DNA of 64,000 nt. Source: Oceanospirillum sanctuarii. Lineage in GTDB: Bacteria; Pseudomonadota; Gammaproteobacteria; Pseudomonadales; Halomonadaceae. Made by a program: the position numbers and the translations under genes. Shown one piece after another: positions 17,919-25,409 of this stretch. The stretch spans positions 1-64,000 of the forward strand of contig NZ_MTBA01000006.1 in NCBI RefSeq assembly GCF_002150805.1. Reading direction: 5' to 3'. Numbering within the stretch: position 1 is the first letter of the stretch; each line of letters begins with the position of its first letter. The notes under the pieces are model-generated. The model saw only the letters and a program-made list of their open reading frames with translations, did not search any database and was not told where the DNA came from.

Positions 17919-18794
17919 ATGAGCCAGGCGTTCGACCTCTCCGTTTTACCTGATGTGCAGACCGCCCTTAACTGGGCGGTCAGTCAACTGACGGCCAGCG
18001 ATACTGCACGTCTCGATAGTGAGTGTCTGCTGGCGGAGTGTGTCGGGCAAAACCGAACCTGGTTGTTTACCTGGTCGGATAAGCTGCTGACAGAAGAGCA
18101 GTGGCAGCGTTTTCAGGCTTTGATCGCCGAGCGTGCCTCCGGCCAGCCAGTGGCTTATCTGCTGGGCTATCGGGAGTTTTGGGGACTGAGCTTAAAAGTC
18201 AGCCCGGATACTCTGATTCCCCGTCCGGATACCGAAGATCTGGTGGCTAAGGTGCTGGAGCTGATACCTCAGGCAGAAGCAAAAGTGGCTGATCTTGGCA
18301 CAGGCACTGGTGCTATCGCACTGGCGCTGGCATCCGAGAAGCCGGGCTGGCAGATCACCGCCTGTGACTTTAACCCCGGTGCTGTTGCATTGGCGGAAGA
18401 GAACCGTAAAACACTGGGCTTTAATCAGGTCAGGGTGCTGCATTCGGATTGGTGTCAGGCACTTGAGGCTGATGCTATCGCCAAGGGTGGCTTTGACCTG
18501 ATTGCCAGTAACCCGCCTTATATTGAAGATGATGATCCGCATCTGTCTCAGGGTGATGTGCGTTTTGAGCCGTTAAGTGCGCTGACGTCGGGGGCCGATG
18601 GCCTGGATGATATTCGTGTGATTACGCAACAGGCGAAAACCTGCCTCAAATCCGGTGGCTGGCTGATTTTTGAGCACGGCTACAATCAGGGAGAGGCTGT
18701 GCGGGATATTCTGACGGCTGCGGGTTATCAGGGAGCACAAACCGGTCAGGATATGGCGGGTGTAGACCGGATCAGTTTTGCCCGTTTGCCTTAG
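17919..18794 (+). CDS. prmC: Release factor glutamine methyltransferase
   Basis: 291 residues. It methylates the GGQ glutamine of RF1 and RF2 using S-adenosylmethionine. The N-terminal helical substrate domain (about 1-85) precedes the methyltransferase domain with DLGTGTGAIAL (125-135) and the amide-binding NPPY (198-201). Its start is 4 bp past the prfA stop, so the enzyme and its substrate are translationally coupled. Confidence 0.97.
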   Translation: MSQAFDLSVLPDVQTALNWAVSQLTASDTARLDSECLLAECVGQNRTWLFTWSDKLLTEEQWQRFQALIAERASGQPVAYLLGYREFWGLSLKVSPDTLIPRPDTEDLVAKVLELIPQAEAKVADLGTGTGAIALALASEKPGWQITACDFNPGAVALAEENRKTLGFNQVRVLHSDWCQALEADAIAKGGFDLIASNPPYIEDDDPHLSQGDVRFEPLSALTSGADGLDDIRVITQQAKTCLKSGGWLIFEHGYNQGEAVRDILTAAGYQGAQTGQDMAGVDRISFARLP

Positions 18795-18857
18795 TTTTTT
18801 ATCCTCTATTTTTCCTGACTTGCCTCCGGCCCTTCTTATCCTCTTGTGGATCCGTCT

Positions 18858-19111
18858 CTACGGCGGGTTGCTTTCAGGCGTTTGTTTCAAGATACCATGC
18901 TTGGTTAGTCGCGTGAGTTGGTCATAGAACGTGCTTTCAATTCCCATGTATCTTTTTCTTTGCCCGGCGAAATACAGTTTATTTTGCTGAGCAGCATCAA
19001 AGACTGTTTTTCACTGAAGCGGTTAACCTGTGTCCTCAGAGTGAAAATGATCTCAGGCTGCTGAACTTTTTCTCCGGCGGCAGAAAAAACGACTTTCAGA
19101 AAGATTTGCTG
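18858..19111 (-). pseudogene. Possible frameshifted remnant of a small gene in the prmC-lrp spacer
   Basis: The 546-bp spacer 18795-19340 has no intact gene. On the minus strand two overlapping open frames read like protein. The first (about 19111-18908, 68 codons, no obvious start) contains AGEKVQQPEIIFTLRTQVN and FSEKQS; the second (about 19010-18858) continues as FDAAQQNKLYFAGQRKRYMG and then STFYDQLTRLTKHGILKQ before a TAG. A one-base shift near 19005 would join them into one helix-rich polypeptide. I do not recognise a family. Chance open frames of this length are common, so the call is weak. Confidence 0.25.
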
Positions 19112-19161
19112 TCACTGAGCTTTTGATCTGTTTTTATCTGGTCTAAATCGCTAAATCAGGT

Positions 19162-19182
19162 GGTTTTTTTAAGAAAAAAACC
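19162..19182. repeat. A/T-rich palindrome in the prmC-lrp spacer
   Basis: GGT7 and A7CC arms around AAG form a perfect 9-bp inverted repeat. It could form a weak hairpin in either transcript, but only two GC pairs close it and no separate T run follows, so it is not called a terminator. Confidence 0.5.
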
Positions 19183-19236
19183 GAACAGAGCTTTTGCACT
19201 AGGGATAAAGTCTAATTCAATTAATCCCCTCAGCCC

Positions 19237-19264
19237 TTGAATTTTGCTACCGCTTGGCGATAAG
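19237..19264 (+). promoter_or_regulatory. Likely sigma-70 promoter of lrp
   Basis: TTGAAT (19237-19242), a 16-bp spacer and GATAAG (19259-19264), giving a predicted start near 19271 and a leader of about 70 bases. A candidate Lrp-binding palindrome begins at that start point. Confidence 0.5.
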
Positions 19265-19271
19265 CTCTGAT

Positions 19272-19286
19272 CAGCAATAATTGCTG
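19272..19286 (+). promoter_or_regulatory. Candidate Lrp box overlapping the lrp transcription start
   Basis: CAGCAATAATTGCTG is a perfect palindrome about its central base. It matches the known E. coli Lrp consensus YAGHAWATTWTDCTR at 12 of 15 positions, including both conserved flanks. Placement just after the predicted -10 box would suit autorepression, which is known for E. coli lrp. Confidence 0.5.
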
Positions 19287-19340
19287 GAAGACAGATAATA
19301 ACTAGCAAAACCTTCTGATTATTGAGACGTTGTTTCCCCT

Positions 19341-19853
19341 ATGAAAGCTTCTAAACCTCGCGCACTAGACCGCATCGACCTGAAAATTCTCGCCTGCCTG
19401 CAGGATAACGCCCGTATCTCCTATGTAGATCTGGCAAATCAGGTTGGCCTTTCAACCACACCTTGTCTGGAGCGTGTGAAGCGCCTGGAGCGAAACGGGG
19501 TTATTAAGGGCTATAAAGCACTGCTGAACCCTAAGTACCTGCGGGCAAATCTGCTGGTATTTGTAGAGATCAGTCTGGAAACCCAATCCTCCGCCGTATT
19601 TGATGAGTTCCGTCGTGCGGTATCCAAACAGCCGCAGATCCAGGAATGTCATCTGGTATCCGGCCAGTTTGACTATATTCTGAAATGCCGTATTCCTGAG
19701 ATGTCTGCATACCGTCAGCTGCTGGAAGATGTAGTTCTGACTCTGCCGGGTGTTAAAGAATCCAAGAGTTACGTGGTGATGGAAGAAGTTAAAGAAGATG
19801 CTTCTATCTACGTACCTGAGCTGAATGAGTTTGATGAGCATCAGCTGACCTAG
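19341..19853 (+). CDS. lrp: Lrp/AsnC-family regulator, close to the global leucine-responsive regulator Lrp
   Basis: 170 residues. The N-terminal helix-turn-helix (about 8-65) has LDRIDLKIL and VGLSTTPCLERVKRLERNG; the C-terminal RAM ligand-binding domain (about 80-155) has IQECHLVSGQFDYILK and SYVVMEEVK. These segments are nearly identical to E. coli Lrp, closer than to AsnC, BkdR or PutR types, though a specialised paralogue cannot be excluded. Lrp is an octameric regulator of amino-acid metabolism. The gene has its own promoter and terminator. Confidence 0.8.
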   Translation: MKASKPRALDRIDLKILACLQDNARISYVDLANQVGLSTTPCLERVKRLERNGVIKGYKALLNPKYLRANLLVFVEISLETQSSAVFDEFRRAVSKQPQIQECHLVSGQFDYILKCRIPEMSAYRQLLEDVVLTLPGVKESKSYVVMEEVKEDASIYVPELNEFDEHQLT

Positions 19854-19864
19854 TCAGAAAATAC

Positions 19865-19890
19865 CGCTGACCTGATAGTCAGCGTTTTCT
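19865..19890 (+). terminator. lrp terminator
   Basis: Stem CGCTGAC/GTCAGCG with a 6-nt loop followed by TTTTCT, 12 bp after the lrp stop codon. Confidence 0.8.
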
Positions 19891-19910
19891 TGCTCGGGTT
19901 AAAATACCCT

Positions 19911-19947
19911 ATAGGGCTTTTGGCATGCGCCGAAGCCCTATTTTTTT
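19911..19947 (+). terminator. Second terminator before moeB
   Basis: Stem ATAGGGCTT/AAGCCCTAT (9 bp) with a 13-nt loop that can pair internally (GGC/GCC), followed by T7. It lies only 27 bp downstream of the first terminator and ends 37 bp before moeB. It may be a back-up terminator, or part of an attenuator controlling moeB. Confidence 0.85.
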
Positions 19948-19984
19948 ACTTATTCCACCATTGCCAGTGATAGAGAGCATTACC

Positions 19985-20728
19985 ATGCAGGATCAGCAGT
20001 TATTACGCTACAGCCGTCAGATTATGTTGCCGGAAGTGGATATCGCCGGGCAGCAGGCTTTGCTGGATGCCCGCGTGCTGATTATCGGAATGGGCGGCTT
20101 AGGTAGTCCCGCGGCGCTCTATTGTGCGGCAGCTGGCGTGGGAACTCTGGCGATCAGTGATTTTGATGAGGTGGACCTTTCCAACCTGCAGCGCCAGATT
20201 GTGCATCGTCAGAGCACGATAGGTCAGCCAAAGGTGGAGTCTGCTAAGACAGCGTTGAATGAACTGAACCCGGAATGCCAGATTGTCACCCTGCCGGAAA
20301 AGCTGGAAGGTGACGCACTGCAGGAACAGATACGTCTTGCGGATGTGGTGTTGGATTGCAGTGACCGTTTTTCCACCCGCTTTGCGATTAATGCAGCCTG
20401 TATCGCAGAAAAGACGCCCTTGGTTTCCGGCGCGGCGATTCAGTTCGGTGGTCAGTTGGCGGTGTTTGACCCCCGTCAGCCAGAGAATCCCTGCTATCGC
20501 TGCCTGTACGATGACAGCGATGATGAAGCGATGCGCTGCGCAGAGAACGGTGTGATTTCACCTTTGGTGGGCGTGATCGGCACAATGCAGGCGCTGGAAG
20601 CGGTGAAACTGATTTCCGGTGCAGGTAAGACCGCAACCGGACGTCTTCTGATCTTTGATGCCCTGAATACTCAGTGGCGCAGTATGAACCTGAGCAAAGA
20701 TCCTGCCTGCCCTGTGTGTCACTTCTGA
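19985..20728 (+). CDS. moeB: Molybdopterin-synthase adenylyltransferase (HesA/MoeB/ThiF family)
   Basis: 247 residues. MoeB adenylates the C-terminus of the sulfur carrier MoaD in molybdenum cofactor synthesis. Seen: nucleotide loop GMGGLGS (35-41), the R-Q-rich SDFDEVDLSNLQRQ segment, and four zinc Cys (C170, C173, C242, C245). ThiF is the paralogous alternative, but the same gene follows hemA-prfA-prmC in Pseudomonas as moeB. The ATG at 19985 is chosen because family members begin near here and the upstream in-frame start lies inside the terminator hairpin. Confidence 0.88.
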   Translation: MQDQQLLRYSRQIMLPEVDIAGQQALLDARVLIIGMGGLGSPAALYCAAAGVGTLAISDFDEVDLSNLQRQIVHRQSTIGQPKVESAKTALNELNPECQIVTLPEKLEGDALQEQIRLADVVLDCSDRFSTRFAINAACIAEKTPLVSGAAIQFGGQLAVFDPRQPENPCYRCLYDDSDDEAMRCAENGVISPLVGVIGTMQALEAVKLISGAGKTATGRLLIFDALNTQWRSMNLSKDPACPVCHF

Positions 20729-20766
20729 TATGCCTCACATTTGTATACGGGCCTGACGCCACTGCA

Positions 20767-22152
20767 TTAAAAAACCGATAGCGAAGGTTCCGGTTCCTGT
20801 CTCAACAGCTCTGCCAGAACCTTCAATCCCCGTTCCAGATGATTTTGCGACCAGGCGCTACTGGACGACAGACGGATCGCCTGAGGTGCCCGATACTGGG
20901 CGACGACAAAATTGTCCTCACCGATCACTTTCACGCTACGGCGCTCTGCCTGCAGGATAAACTCACTGCTGCGCCACTGTTCCGGTAGCTCCAGCCAGGC
21001 ATGCAGGCTATGGGGATTGATCCGGCAGGCAAATTCTCCCAGATACTGACGCATCAGCTGATTACGCTGACTCAGTTCCTGCTTCTGCTCCGCCAGTAAT
21101 TGCTCGGCAAGGCCGCTGTTGATCCAGCGGGTGCAGATCTCAGCCAAGAGAGGGCTGGTCATCCAATTGGAAGCCCGCAGGGCGTTAGAGATCTGAGTGC
21201 GGATCTCATCCGGTGCCACAATCCAGCCCACCCGAATCCCAGCTGCCAGAGTTTTGGAGGCACTGTTGATATAAACCACCCTATCCGGTGCGATCTCAGC
21301 CAGTGGCGGCGGGGCGTTTTCCAGCAGGTTAGCGTTTACCGAATCTTCGATAATCCAGACATGATAACGACGGGCGATCTCAGTCAGCGCTTCACGGCGC
21401 GCTTCCGACATGATGGCGTTGGTTGGGTTTTGCAGAGAAGGCGTGCAGTAAAGTACCCGTGGTGCGAACTGCTTACAGGCATCTTCAAAAGCGGAAGGGA
21501 TTACACCTTCCTCATCCATCGCTACAGGTTGAGGCCGCAAACCCAGCTGATGGGTAACTGCCATAAAGCCGGGGTAGGTGATCGCTTCAGAAAGGATCAT
21601 ATCTCCGGAGCGGGTCAGCGCCATCAACGTCAGCAGGATTGCATTCTGGCCGCCACCGGTAATCATCAGTTGATCAGCGTGGGTGCGAAGACCGGCTAAG
21701 CCGAGCCATTTAGCGGCTGCTTCCCTGTGTTCCGGCATGCCCACATCCGGCTGATACCCCAGAATCCGGTTCATCTGCTCCGGGTCTGCTGCCAGTTCCG
21801 TCAGTGACTGACTTAAAACATCGGCTCTGTCCTTGGCGATTGGCAGGTTCAGTTGCAGATCAACACAATCCGGTTCCGACTCACCGCGAATCATAAAACG
21901 ATCCCCCTGAGCATGGGGGGTGGAGATAAAAGAACCCCGTCCAACCCGTGCCGTCACCAGCCCTCTGCGCTCTGCCTCGGCATAAGCCCGGGTAATGGTG
22001 CCTACGGTCACGCCCAGCTTATCGGCCAGAGCCCTGTGAGTCGGCAGGCGATCGCCATCGCTCAGATCGCCAAGCTCAATGGATTCGGCCATTGCATCAG
22101 CAATAGCGACATAGCGGGGGCCGGGGAAGCGTTCGAGTTCTGGAGTCCACAT
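20767..22152 (-). CDS. MocR-type transcriptional regulator (GntR helix-turn-helix fused to a fold-type I aminotransferase domain)
   Basis: 461 residues. An N-terminal winged helix of the GntR class (about 10-75, LADKLGVTVGTITRAYAEAE) is joined to a pyridoxal-phosphate aminotransferase-like domain (about 110-455). The PLP-lysine region reads INSASKTLAAGIRVGW. MocR proteins usually act as regulators that sense PLP or PLP-amino-acid adducts. It diverges from a LysE-type exporter across a 252-bp spacer rich in inverted repeats, so the exporter is the likely target. The effector cannot be named from sequence. Confidence 0.92.
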   Translation of the reverse strand: MWTPELERFPGPRYVAIADAMAESIELGDLSDGDRLPTHRALADKLGVTVGTITRAYAEAERRGLVTARVGRGSFISTPHAQGDRFMIRGESEPDCVDLQLNLPIAKDRADVLSQSLTELAADPEQMNRILGYQPDVGMPEHREAAAKWLGLAGLRTHADQLMITGGGQNAILLTLMALTRSGDMILSEAITYPGFMAVTHQLGLRPQPVAMDEEGVIPSAFEDACKQFAPRVLYCTPSLQNPTNAIMSEARREALTEIARRYHVWIIEDSVNANLLENAPPPLAEIAPDRVVYINSASKTLAAGIRVGWIVAPDEIRTQISNALRASNWMTSPLLAEICTRWINSGLAEQLLAEQKQELSQRNQLMRQYLGEFACRINPHSLHAWLELPEQWRSSEFILQAERRSVKVIGEDNFVVAQYRAPQAIRLSSSSAWSQNHLERGLKVLAELLRQEPEPSLSVF

Positions 22153-22192
22153 AGTGCCGGTTGTCTCTGGTTTGGGTATTGGTTTTTCTATG

Positions 22193-22309
22193 ATTGTAAT
22201 GGTGACAATAAAAGGTTTGATTCGATTGTGCTGCTCATTTTATAGTGACAATCGAGTCGGTACAAAGGCATCTGAAGGGAGTTTATGCCAGGGATTGTAT
22301 CGCGACAAT
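22193..22309. promoter_or_regulatory. Cluster of three ATTGT...ACAAT inverted repeats between mocR and lysE
   Basis: Three inverted elements: ATTGT-N7-ACAAT (22193-22209), TCGATTGT-N18-ACAATCGA (22222-22255) and ATTGT-N6-ACAAT (22294-22309). The half-site GTGACAAT occurs twice as a direct repeat, 43 bp or about four helical turns apart. The middle element overlaps a lysE promoter-like sequence. They are probable binding sites for the divergently encoded MocR protein. Confidence 0.6.
22217..22246 (+). promoter_or_regulatory. Possible promoter of the lysE-type exporter gene
   Basis: TTGATT (22217-22222), 18-bp spacer, TATAGT (22241-22246). It lies within the inverted-repeat cluster and would give a leader of about 150 bases. 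Confidence 0.45.
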
Positions 22310-22404
22310 AACCACTTTGGGGTGTATGAGAAGGCAGTCCTGCCTAGGGATAAGCTTTGTCAGGCATCTGTATTTTCCCGCAGGGGAAATGTTGAGGATT
22401 GATT

Positions 22405-23028
22405 ATGGATTCGCACGGGCTTTTATTCACATTGGAAGGCTTCTATCTGCCGGTTGCACTTTTTGTGCTCAGTACCGCTGGCACTCCGGGCCCAAACAAT
22501 ATAATTCTGACGGCCACCAGCGCTCAGTTTGGTTACTGGAGAGCCTTGCCTGTGGTCTATGGCATTATCCTGGGGAATGCGACCCAGATTGTCCTGATTG
22601 CAGCTGGGCTTGGCATTCTGTTCCAGCAGTGGCCCGTGCTGCACATGGTGCTGAAGTTAGTGGGCGGAGCCTATCTGATCTGGCTGGCGTGGAAGATATT
22701 GCGCAGTCCCGCGCAGGCTATTGCTGAGGATGATGATCGTGAACCGGTGGGCTTTGTGCAGATGGCGCTGTTTCAGTACCTGAACCCGAAGGCCTGGGTG
22801 ATGACTTTGTCGATGGTGTCGGCATTTTCGGTGACAGGAGAGGCTTACTGGCAGTCGATCGGACTTATTATGCTGGTGACCTTTATGGTGATGAATCTGA
22901 CTCAGAATGCCTGGGCAGGTTTTGGCAGTGCCATTGGTCGTTTGCTGACCTCTGATCAGATTCGGGTGCGCTTTAATATGGTGATGGCAACACTAACGGC
23001 ACTGTCGGTGTACTTTGTGCTCAGATAA
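22405..23028 (+). CDS. LysE/RhtB-family amino-acid exporter
   Basis: 207 residues, six predicted membrane segments. The family signature near the N-terminus is clear (TPGPNNIILTATSAQFG), with the conserved GPNN loop. LysE/RhtB proteins export amino acids such as lysine, threonine, homoserine or cysteine; the substrate is not deducible here. The ATG at 22405 has GAGG 7 bases upstream and is preferred to the TTG two codons earlier. Divergence from a MocR regulator suggests induction by an amino acid or a PLP adduct. Confidence 0.9.
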   Translation: MDSHGLLFTLEGFYLPVALFVLSTAGTPGPNNIILTATSAQFGYWRALPVVYGIILGNATQIVLIAAGLGILFQQWPVLHMVLKLVGGAYLIWLAWKILRSPAQAIAEDDDREPVGFVQMALFQYLNPKAWVMTLSMVSAFSVTGEAYWQSIGLIMLVTFMVMNLTQNAWAGFGSAIGRLLTSDQIRVRFNMVMATLTALSVYFVLR

Positions 23029-23119
23029 CGAGTCTTGGTATAAGTAGCCCTGAGATAAGCAGCCATAAGGTGAGTTGTTTCAGTTGATTTTCTCTTCGCT
23101 GAACAATCCTGTAAATAAA

Positions 23120-23152
23120 AAAAGGGTGACAATTTGATATTGTCACCCTTTT
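23120..23152. terminator. Bidirectional terminator between the exporter and the glycosylase gene
   Basis: A 14-bp perfect stem, AAAAGGGTGACAAT/ATTGTCACCCTTTT, with a 5-nt TTGAT loop. A and T runs on the two sides suit convergent transcripts. The stem contains the same GTGACAAT octamer seen upstream of lysE, probably by coincidence. Confidence 0.9.
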
Positions 23153-23168
23153 GCGTTTCGGATTAGAG

Positions 23169-23852
23169 TCAGGCGTAGTTTTCGCCAACACCCATGGCGA
23201 TTGTACGGCTGATCGCAGCAAAGGAGCGGCCGGATTCCTGACGCCATTGGTTAAAGGCTTCCTGAGCTTCCTGCATCGCTTTTTTACTGGTCGGGCTGGT
23301 GGCGCTGACAATCTTATGGGCTTTCAGATACGCCCAGACATCATTGGAGAAGATAAAGGTATCCACACCCAGCTGGCGCAGGGCATAAGGACCGGTATTG
23401 CCGCCCAGTCGTTTGCCGTGCTTTTTCAGATATTGCCAAAGGCCGACAATATCTTCTTCCGGCCAGTTGGCGATAAAGTTAGCAAAGCTTTTGTGCTCAA
23501 ACTGCAGATCGTAGATCATCTGGGCATTGTGCTTGATGGTCATCACCTTGCTCAGGTTGCGGATGATCTTGGGGTCTTTGGCTTTTTGTTCCCACTGCTC
23601 ATCGCTCAGCAGCAGAAGGGTATCCGGTTCAAAGTTGAAGAAGTGCTCTTCAAAATCCGGCCATTTCTGCTCAACCACCCGCCAGACGAAACCGGACTGA
23701 AAAATCGACTTGGAAAACTGGGCCAGAAAGCGACTGTCATCCAGATTTGCCAGTACTTCCCGACTAAGGGTATCGGGTAGCAGAGCTTCAAGTGCAGCTT
23801 CGCCGCCTTTGCGTTCTGCGGCTCTCTGATAGATCTGGTCAAAGCGTTCCAT
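23169..23852 (-). CDS. DNA-3-methyladenine glycosylase I-like protein (Tag superfamily)
   Basis: 227 residues. The pattern of segments resembles the Adenine_glyco family: FSKSIFQSGFVWRVVEQKWP near 46-65, the IIRNLSKVMTIKHNA helix near 95-109, then a helix-hairpin region ending ALRQLGVDTFIFSNDVWAYL. Tag enzymes excise 3-methyladenine from alkylated DNA. The zinc-binding Cys and His residues of E. coli Tag are not evident, so this is a divergent subfamily whose substrate may differ. It is 100 bp downstream of the methyltransferase gene on the same strand. Confidence 0.7.
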   Translation of the reverse strand: MERFDQIYQRAAERKGGEAALEALLPDTLSREVLANLDDSRFLAQFSKSIFQSGFVWRVVEQKWPDFEEHFFNFEPDTLLLLSDEQWEQKAKDPKIIRNLSKVMTIKHNAQMIYDLQFEHKSFANFIANWPEEDIVGLWQYLKKHGKRLGGNTGPYALRQLGVDTFIFSNDVWAYLKAHKIVSATSPTSKKAMQEAQEAFNQWRQESGRSFAAISRTIAMGVGENYA

Positions 23853-23952
23853 ATCGGTTCCTTGTTCCCCGTTCTCGGTTATTTTCGTCCGGTTTTTTCG
23901 GTTTGCAGGATTTTACGTCTTACTGTTTTTTTTTGGTTTGCTGAGCGGCAGA

Positions 23953-25293
23953 TCAGGCTGTGCGCTTCAGGCGTGCCATATAGAAGCCATCACTGTTCAG
24001 GGCAGACGGTAAGATGGTCTTCTCTTCCAGCAGTTCAAAAGCACCGCTGCAGTTTTCAAGGAAGTGAGCAACCTGATCCTGATTCTCCATTGGCAGAATG
24101 CTGCAGGTGGCATAAACCACTTCGCCGCCAACCTTAGCCATCTTGCTGTAGCGCTGCAGGATATCCTGCTGGGTTGCGCAGAGTTGTTCAAGGTCTTCAA
24201 ACAGCGGATTCCACTTAGCTTCCGGATTACGACGCAGTACACCCAGACCGGAACAAGGCACATCCAACAGCACACGGTCTGCACTGGCGCGCAGACGCTT
24301 GATCTGAGTGGAGGATTCAATAAGTCGGGTTTCCAGATTGTTCACACCGGTGCGTTTTGCGCGCTTGCGCAGCTGATCCAGCTTGCGTTGCTCTACGTCC
24401 ATCGCGATGATGCGGCCTTTGTTCTGCATCAGTGCGGCGATATGCAGGGTTTTGCCGCCGGTTCCGGCACAGGCATCCACCGTCAGCATGCCCGGCTTCG
24501 GATTCAGCATACGGGCGATGTGCTGAGAGCCCAGATCCTGCTGTTCAAACCAACCGTCGTGAAAGCTTTTGCTACGGAACAGGGGAACGTCACCACGAAT
24601 AATCAGGGCATCCGGCTGTTTATCCACAGCCTCATTAGGAATCTGCTCTGTTCTGAATTGCTGTTGTAACTGCTCCCGGGTGCCCTTCAACTGGTTCACG
24701 CGGATATAGCGCAAAGGAGCCTGAGCCAGAAATTCCCGTTCCAGCGGCCAGCGTTGCCCCAGCTGCTGCTGTGCGATCTTATCCAGCCATTCAGGGCAGC
24801 CATCTTTCAGCAGGGGCCATTGATTGGCTTCGGTGATACGACGCTTATCGATACTAAAGCCTGTCTTGCTGCCTTTGCCCTGTTGGCGCGGTGCCCGACC
24901 CTGTTCAGTCAGCCATGCCAGCAGCAGGCGCTCTGGAGCTTTTACATCCAGAGCATCATCCAGTTCCGCAATAAACAGATAGAAGTTCAGCCGGCGCAGA
25001 ATATCGCCGGTGGCGTTCACAATTCGGCCCTGTTCAATTGGTGTCATCTCATTGCGCGAGAAATGGAAGGCGTAACTGCGATCCAGTGGTTTTTGCTCCT
25101 GCAAGACATCCTTCAGCAGTGCCATTACCAATGTATTGAATGACGAAGGTGCGGTGGCTGCTGATCGGCCACGGGCATTGCCTGAAGCTAGAGGGCGTCC
25201 ACGACCTTTATGAATGCGACCGGATGCAGACGGACGGCCAGCATTTTTTGGGGAATTTCTTTTTGGGGATCGTGAAGGCTTTTTAGCAGACAT
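23953..25293 (-). CDS. RsmB/NOP-family RNA 5-methylcytosine methyltransferase
   Basis: 446 residues. A very basic, low-complexity N-terminus (about 1-45, rich in Lys, Arg, Ser, Gly) precedes a helical region and a Rossmann methyltransferase domain: SAM loop DACAGTGGKTLHIA (about 273-286), catalytic motif LDVPCSGLGVLRRNP with Cys347, and YATCSILP with Cys397. The two-Cys mechanism is typical of RNA m5C enzymes. It is not the rsmB of the fmt-rsmB-trkA locus judged by context, and the target RNA is unknown. The basic tail probably binds RNA. Confidence 0.88.
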   Translation of the reverse strand: MSAKKPSRSPKRNSPKNAGRPSASGRIHKGRGRPLASGNARGRSAATAPSSFNTLVMALLKDVLQEQKPLDRSYAFHFSRNEMTPIEQGRIVNATGDILRRLNFYLFIAELDDALDVKAPERLLLAWLTEQGRAPRQQGKGSKTGFSIDKRRITEANQWPLLKDGCPEWLDKIAQQQLGQRWPLEREFLAQAPLRYIRVNQLKGTREQLQQQFRTEQIPNEAVDKQPDALIIRGDVPLFRSKSFHDGWFEQQDLGSQHIARMLNPKPGMLTVDACAGTGGKTLHIAALMQNKGRIIAMDVEQRKLDQLRKRAKRTGVNNLETRLIESSTQIKRLRASADRVLLDVPCSGLGVLRRNPEAKWNPLFEDLEQLCATQQDILQRYSKMAKVGGEVVYATCSILPMENQDQVAHFLENCSGAFELLEEKTILPSALNSDGFYMARLKRTA

Positions 25294-25339
25294 GGAGATA
25301 ACTCATTCAGGCAAAGGCTTAACAACAAATAAAGCACAA

Positions 25340-25380
25340 AGAAAACGGGCAGGCATCATAAGTATTTGATCGCCTGCCCG
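25340..25380 (-). terminator. Terminator of the phosphate-permease/DUF47 operon
   Basis: Minus strand: stem CGGGCAGGC/GCCTGCCCG with a 17-nt loop followed by TTTTCTTTG, 30 bp after the DUF47 stop codon. Confidence 0.75.
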
Positions 25381-25409
25381 CAATGGTTTTACCGGAGACA
25401 AGGCCTGCG

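Noticed and set aside
18795-19340. Riboswitch or small RNA in the prmC-lrp spacer
   Set aside because: I could not find a conserved aptamer-like core or a promoter-hairpin-T-run unit; only an AT palindrome, an lrp promoter and a possible gene remnant are visible.
19925-20728. Longer moeB reading frame starting at 19925
   Set aside because: The start lies inside the loop and stem of a strong terminator and adds residues not found in the family; the ATG at 19985 fits better.
22399-22404. TTG start for the LysE-type exporter
   Set aside because: The ATG two codons later is better spaced from GAGG and is the ordinary family start.
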